A stretch of 64,000 nt of DNA. Source: Candidatus Kouleothrix ribensis. Lineage in GTDB: Bacteria > Chloroflexota > Chloroflexia > Chloroflexales > Roseiflexaceae. The notes beneath the pieces were generated by a model. It was given only the letters and a program-made list of their open reading frames with translations. It was not told the origin of the DNA and ran no database searches. Location: positions 2,170,001 to 2,234,000 of the forward strand of contig JADKGW010000001.1 in NCBI GenBank assembly GCA_016722075.1. The letters run 5' to 3'. Shown piece after piece: positions 61,551 through 64,000 of this stretch. Each line of letters opens with the position of its first letter. The first letter of the stretch is position 1. Made by a program: the position numbers and the translations under genes.

Positions 61551-64000
61551 CTAGAGCTTAAGCTCCTCGTACACCTGGGTGGTCTGCGGCAGCGGTGCGA
61601 CATCGAGCTGGGCGCGCAGGTTACGCACGCAGCGATCGTAGGTGGCCATAGCCTGGCGGCGGTTGCCCTGGCGCGCGTAGGCACGCATCAGCAGGCGATA
61701 CGCGTCTTCCCAGCATGGGTCGCGCGCCAGGATGCCCTCGCAGAAGCGAATGGTGTCGGCCAGCTGCCCGCGCTTGAACAGCAGCTCGGCCAGCAATGTG
61801 GCCGCCTCGAGGTAGCGGTTCGCCAGGCGATCACGCTCCTCGCGCGTCCAGTCTTCGTACAGATAGTCGCCCAGGTAGTCGCCCTGGTACAGGCTCAGCG
61901 CCAAGGCCAGCTGTTCGTGCGCCTCGGCACTTTCGGCGCCGCCGGCAGCGATGCGTTTGCGCGCGGCATCGAGGCGCGCCTCGAAGTCGGCCACGTCGAT
62001 CCACACGCCGTCGGGCGGGCAGAAGCGGTAGGCGCCACCCTGGCGGCGAATATAGAATGGCGGCGTGCGCGGCGGGCGCAGCGGCTCGAGCACCGCGTTC
62101 AGTGCGTTGAGCGTCACTTTGAACTGCGTCTCGGCGTCGGCCTCGCTATCTTCCGACCAGAGCCAGTCGCAGATCTGCTCGCGCAGTAGCCAGCGGTGGC
62201 GGTTGGTCAGCAGCAGCGCCAGCATCTGCTGGGCCTTCTTGCGCTGCCAGGCGCGCGGATCGACTTCGTCGCTACCCCGCCAGACGCGCAGCCGCTCGAG
62301 CACCTGGATGCGCAGCGTGCAGCCGGGGTGGTAGGCCTGCGTGGCTTCGTCGGCTGCAATCGCCGGGAAGCCTTGCGCCAGCAGCTCTTGCGCCCATGGG
62401 CGCAGCTCGGGGTCGCCGCGGCCGGCCAGCAGCACCGGCACCAGCGCCATCCGGTCGCGCGGGCCGAACAGCGTTGGGCGGATGAGCAGGCCAGTGTAGC
62501 CGCCGCGCTGCGCACGCCGCAGCGTCTCGCGCGCATGCTGCTCGGCCTTGTCGAGCCGGCCGGCGCGCTGATGCCAGATCGCCATGCTCAGCTGCACCGC
62601 CGCCTGGCTGTAGGCGTCTTTGCAGGCCAGGTGGCGCTGCCAGGCCCCGTCGAGCCAGGCGCCGGCCTCGGGCGCGCCGCTGGCCGCGCCCACAGCGCCA
62701 AGCGCAGTCCACAGGCGTGCGGCAGTCCACTGGTCGCCGGTGCGCTCAACGATCGTCAGGCCCTCGCGCGCGGCCGCCCGCGCCGCGTCGAGATCACCGT
62801 TGAATCCATGCAGCAGCGCCAGGCCCAGGTAGGCGGCCGCCTTGGTGCGCTGCACGGTGAAGGCGTCGGCCTGCGCCATGGCCTGTAGGTAGTGGCTGTT
62901 GGCCGTGGCATAATCGGGCGGCGACTGAAGCTGGAGCGCGTGGCCCAGGCGAATATGCGCCACTGCCTCAGACAGCGCCGAGCCGAGCTGGCGCGCCGAT
63001 GCCAGCCCTTCCTGGGCGTAGCCCAGCGCCGCAGCCGGGTCGCCGAGCAATCCACAGATCAGCGAGAGCAGCAGGGTTGGCTCGCGGTGCGCCTCGGGGC
63101 TGCGCGCGTAGGCTGCCGCGCGATCGTGGCGCAGCTGGCGCTCGAGCAGCGCACGGGCCTGGTTGAGCTGGCCCAGCCGCAGAAACACGCGCGCGTCGGT
63201 CTGTGGTTGCCCGCTAACCCGTTCGGCCAGCCGGTACAGCCGCATGGCCTGATCGGGCCGGCCGGCGTTTAGCCGGTTCTCAGCGATCCGGCGCAGCAGC
63301 GCGATCCGCTGGCCCTGCTGCGCGAGGTCGCGCGGTAGCAGCTTATAGGCGTGGCGCAGCAGGGCGGTGGCCGGGGCCGGGCGCACTGTGTCGAGGTAGA
63401 TCTGCGCCTGGCCCTTGAGAGCGCGCGACTGGCCGATCGGGTCGCCGCGCGTGGCATAGTGCCGCTCGGCCTCGGCATACGAGGCTAAGGCCTGCTCGAA
63501 ACGCGCCAGCAGCCGCTCGGCGTCGCCGCGCGCGATCAGCAGCTGCGGGTGTGCCAGCACCACCTCGGGCGGCAGCTGGTCGAGCCAGTCGATCAGCGTG
63601 ACGAAGCGGCCCTCGTCGATCCACGACTGCGCCAGCCGCTCGAGCTCGGCCGCGATCCCGGCGGTGTCCGACACCGCCATCAGGTGGTAGAGCACCCGCT
63701 CGCCGGCACCGATCTCGCGGTAGTAGGCGGCCGAGCGGGTGTGTAAGTCGGCCCACTCGGGCAGTGTCGCACGCGCGCGCTGCTGGAGAAACGCGTGGAA
63801 GAGCGGGTGATACCGATACTGGTCGACGCCGATCGCAGTCAGAAACAGCCCGCGCCGGTATAGCCCGCGCAACCACTCGCCCGAGTCAGTCGCGCCCAAC
63901 ACCCGGTCGCAGGTGGCCGGGTCGAGCTCGGCCAGCACCGACGAGCGCAGTAGAAACGACTGGATCTCGGCCGGCTGGCCGGCCAGCACCTCGTGCGCCA
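61551..64000 (-). CDS. MalT/BTAD-type transcriptional regulator (5' end outside window)
   Basis: The C-terminal 815 or so residues of a large regulator; the N-terminal (presumably STAND NTPase) part lies beyond the right edge. The visible part begins in the winged-helix/sensor region (AEIQSFLLRSSVLAELDPATCDRVLG), then about 400 residues of TPR-like helical repeats. The C-terminal 250 residues hold an OmpR-like DNA-binding domain and a BTAD domain (RKKAQQMLALLLTNRHRWLLREQICDWLW, then GDYLYEDWTREERDRLANRYLEAATLLAELLFKRGQLADTIRFCEGILARDPCWEDAYRLLMRAYARQGNR). Such proteins usually switch on nearby metabolic genes in response to a ligand. Target genes here are unknown. Confidence 0.88.
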   Translation of the reverse strand, partial: AHEVLAGQPAEIQSFLLRSSVLAELDPATCDRVLGATDSGEWLRGLYRRGLFLTAIGVDQYRYHPLFHAFLQQRARATLPEWADLHTRSAAYYREIGAGERVLYHLMAVSDTAGIAAELERLAQSWIDEGRFVTLIDWLDQLPPEVVLAHPQLLIARGDAERLLARFEQALASYAEAERHYATRGDPIGQSRALKGQAQIYLDTVRPAPATALLRHAYKLLPRDLAQQGQRIALLRRIAENRLNAGRPDQAMRLYRLAERVSGQPQTDARVFLRLGQLNQARALLERQLRHDRAAAYARSPEAHREPTLLLSLICGLLGDPAAALGYAQEGLASARQLGSALSEAVAHIRLGHALQLQSPPDYATANSHYLQAMAQADAFTVQRTKAAAYLGLALLHGFNGDLDAARAAAREGLTIVERTGDQWTAARLWTALGAVGAASGAPEAGAWLDGAWQRHLACKDAYSQAAVQLSMAIWHQRAGRLDKAEQHARETLRRAQRGGYTGLLIRPTLFGPRDRMALVPVLLAGRGDPELRPWAQELLAQGFPAIAADEATQAYHPGCTLRIQVLERLRVWRGSDEVDPRAWQRKKAQQMLALLLTNRHRWLLREQICDWLWSEDSEADAETQFKVTLNALNAVLEPLRPPRTPPFYIRRQGGAYRFCPPDGVWIDVADFEARLDAARKRIAAGGAESAEAHEQLALALSLYQGDYLGDYLYEDWTREERDRLANRYLEAATLLAELLFKRGQLADTIRFCEGILARDPCWEDAYRLLMRAYARQGNRRQAMATYDRCVRNLRAQLDVAPLPQTTQVYEELKL

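Overview
The window is a high-GC bacterial chromosome segment with long tracts of co-oriented genes. It most likely comes from a filamentous member of the Chloroflexota (class Chloroflexia, Roseiflexaceae- or Kouleothrix-like). That placement is an inference from four things: the gene mix (class III polyhydroxyalkanoate synthase, CSLREA and FG-GAP surface proteins, ABC-exported glycans), the protein style, the very palindrome-rich spacers, and a shared C-terminal motif on secreted proteins. No rRNA, tRNA, CRISPR array, integrase or transposase gene was recognised.

Layout. 0.1-1.2 kb: a TrkA-N type K+ channel protein. 1.3-20.2 kb: a surface-glycan locus. It holds a polysaccharide deacetylase, an ABC-2 export permease fused to a Wzz-like N-terminal half, its Wzt-like ATPase, five soluble glycosyltransferases (one with three catalytic domains), three small helical proteins that share a module with the C-terminus of one glycosyltransferase, an AT-rich GT-C-like membrane protein that looks acquired, and an FG-GAP surface protein. 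20.8-23.4 kb: htpG behind a CIRCE-like operator, then signal peptidase I. 23.8-32 kb: an MFS exporter, a DinB/DfsB-like protein, a CSLREA/beta-helix/cupredoxin/IPT surface protein, an LPxTG-ending DUF11 protein, a cupin and a membrane protein. 32-41.8 kb: a GT-B-like protein and a small-molecule kinase-like protein, an intact thiolase behind a possible attenuator, a 54-residue protein, a Tat-exported glucosaminidase-like protein, a DtxR regulator, a GH13 homologue lacking every catalytic residue, and a polyprenyl diphosphate synthase. 42-45.4 kb: a complete ECF vitamin/metal transporter (T, S and a fused A1A2 ATPase). 45.8-49 kb: an MscS channel with a cyclic-nucleotide domain, an SDR reductase and a GNAT. 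49.5-61.5 kb: carbon storage and acyl-CoA metabolism, with two acetyl-CoA-synthetase-like enzymes, a frameshifted phaA, phaB, a PhaE/phasin-like protein and phaC, then an ECHDC3-like crotonase, an acyl-CoA synthetase and a GNAT. From 61.5 kb to the right edge: a MalT/BTAD-type regulator, cut by the window.

How the parts fit. The first 20 kb would build and export a polysaccharide. The signal peptidase, Tat, LPxTG and C-terminal-motif proteins belong to the cell surface. The acs-pha block would convert acetate to acetyl-CoA and then through acetoacetyl-CoA and 3-hydroxybutyryl-CoA to polyhydroxybutyrate; the phaA frameshift would make that route depend on another thiolase, such as the one at 35.0 kb.

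The most unusual material lies between genes. A family of about 125-185 bp nested palindromes (five clear copies) has conserved outer arms, a swapped central hairpin and both orientations. Other spacers are made of short words repeated on one strand and then inverted. Eleven promoters share an extended -10 element (TGN-TANNAT).
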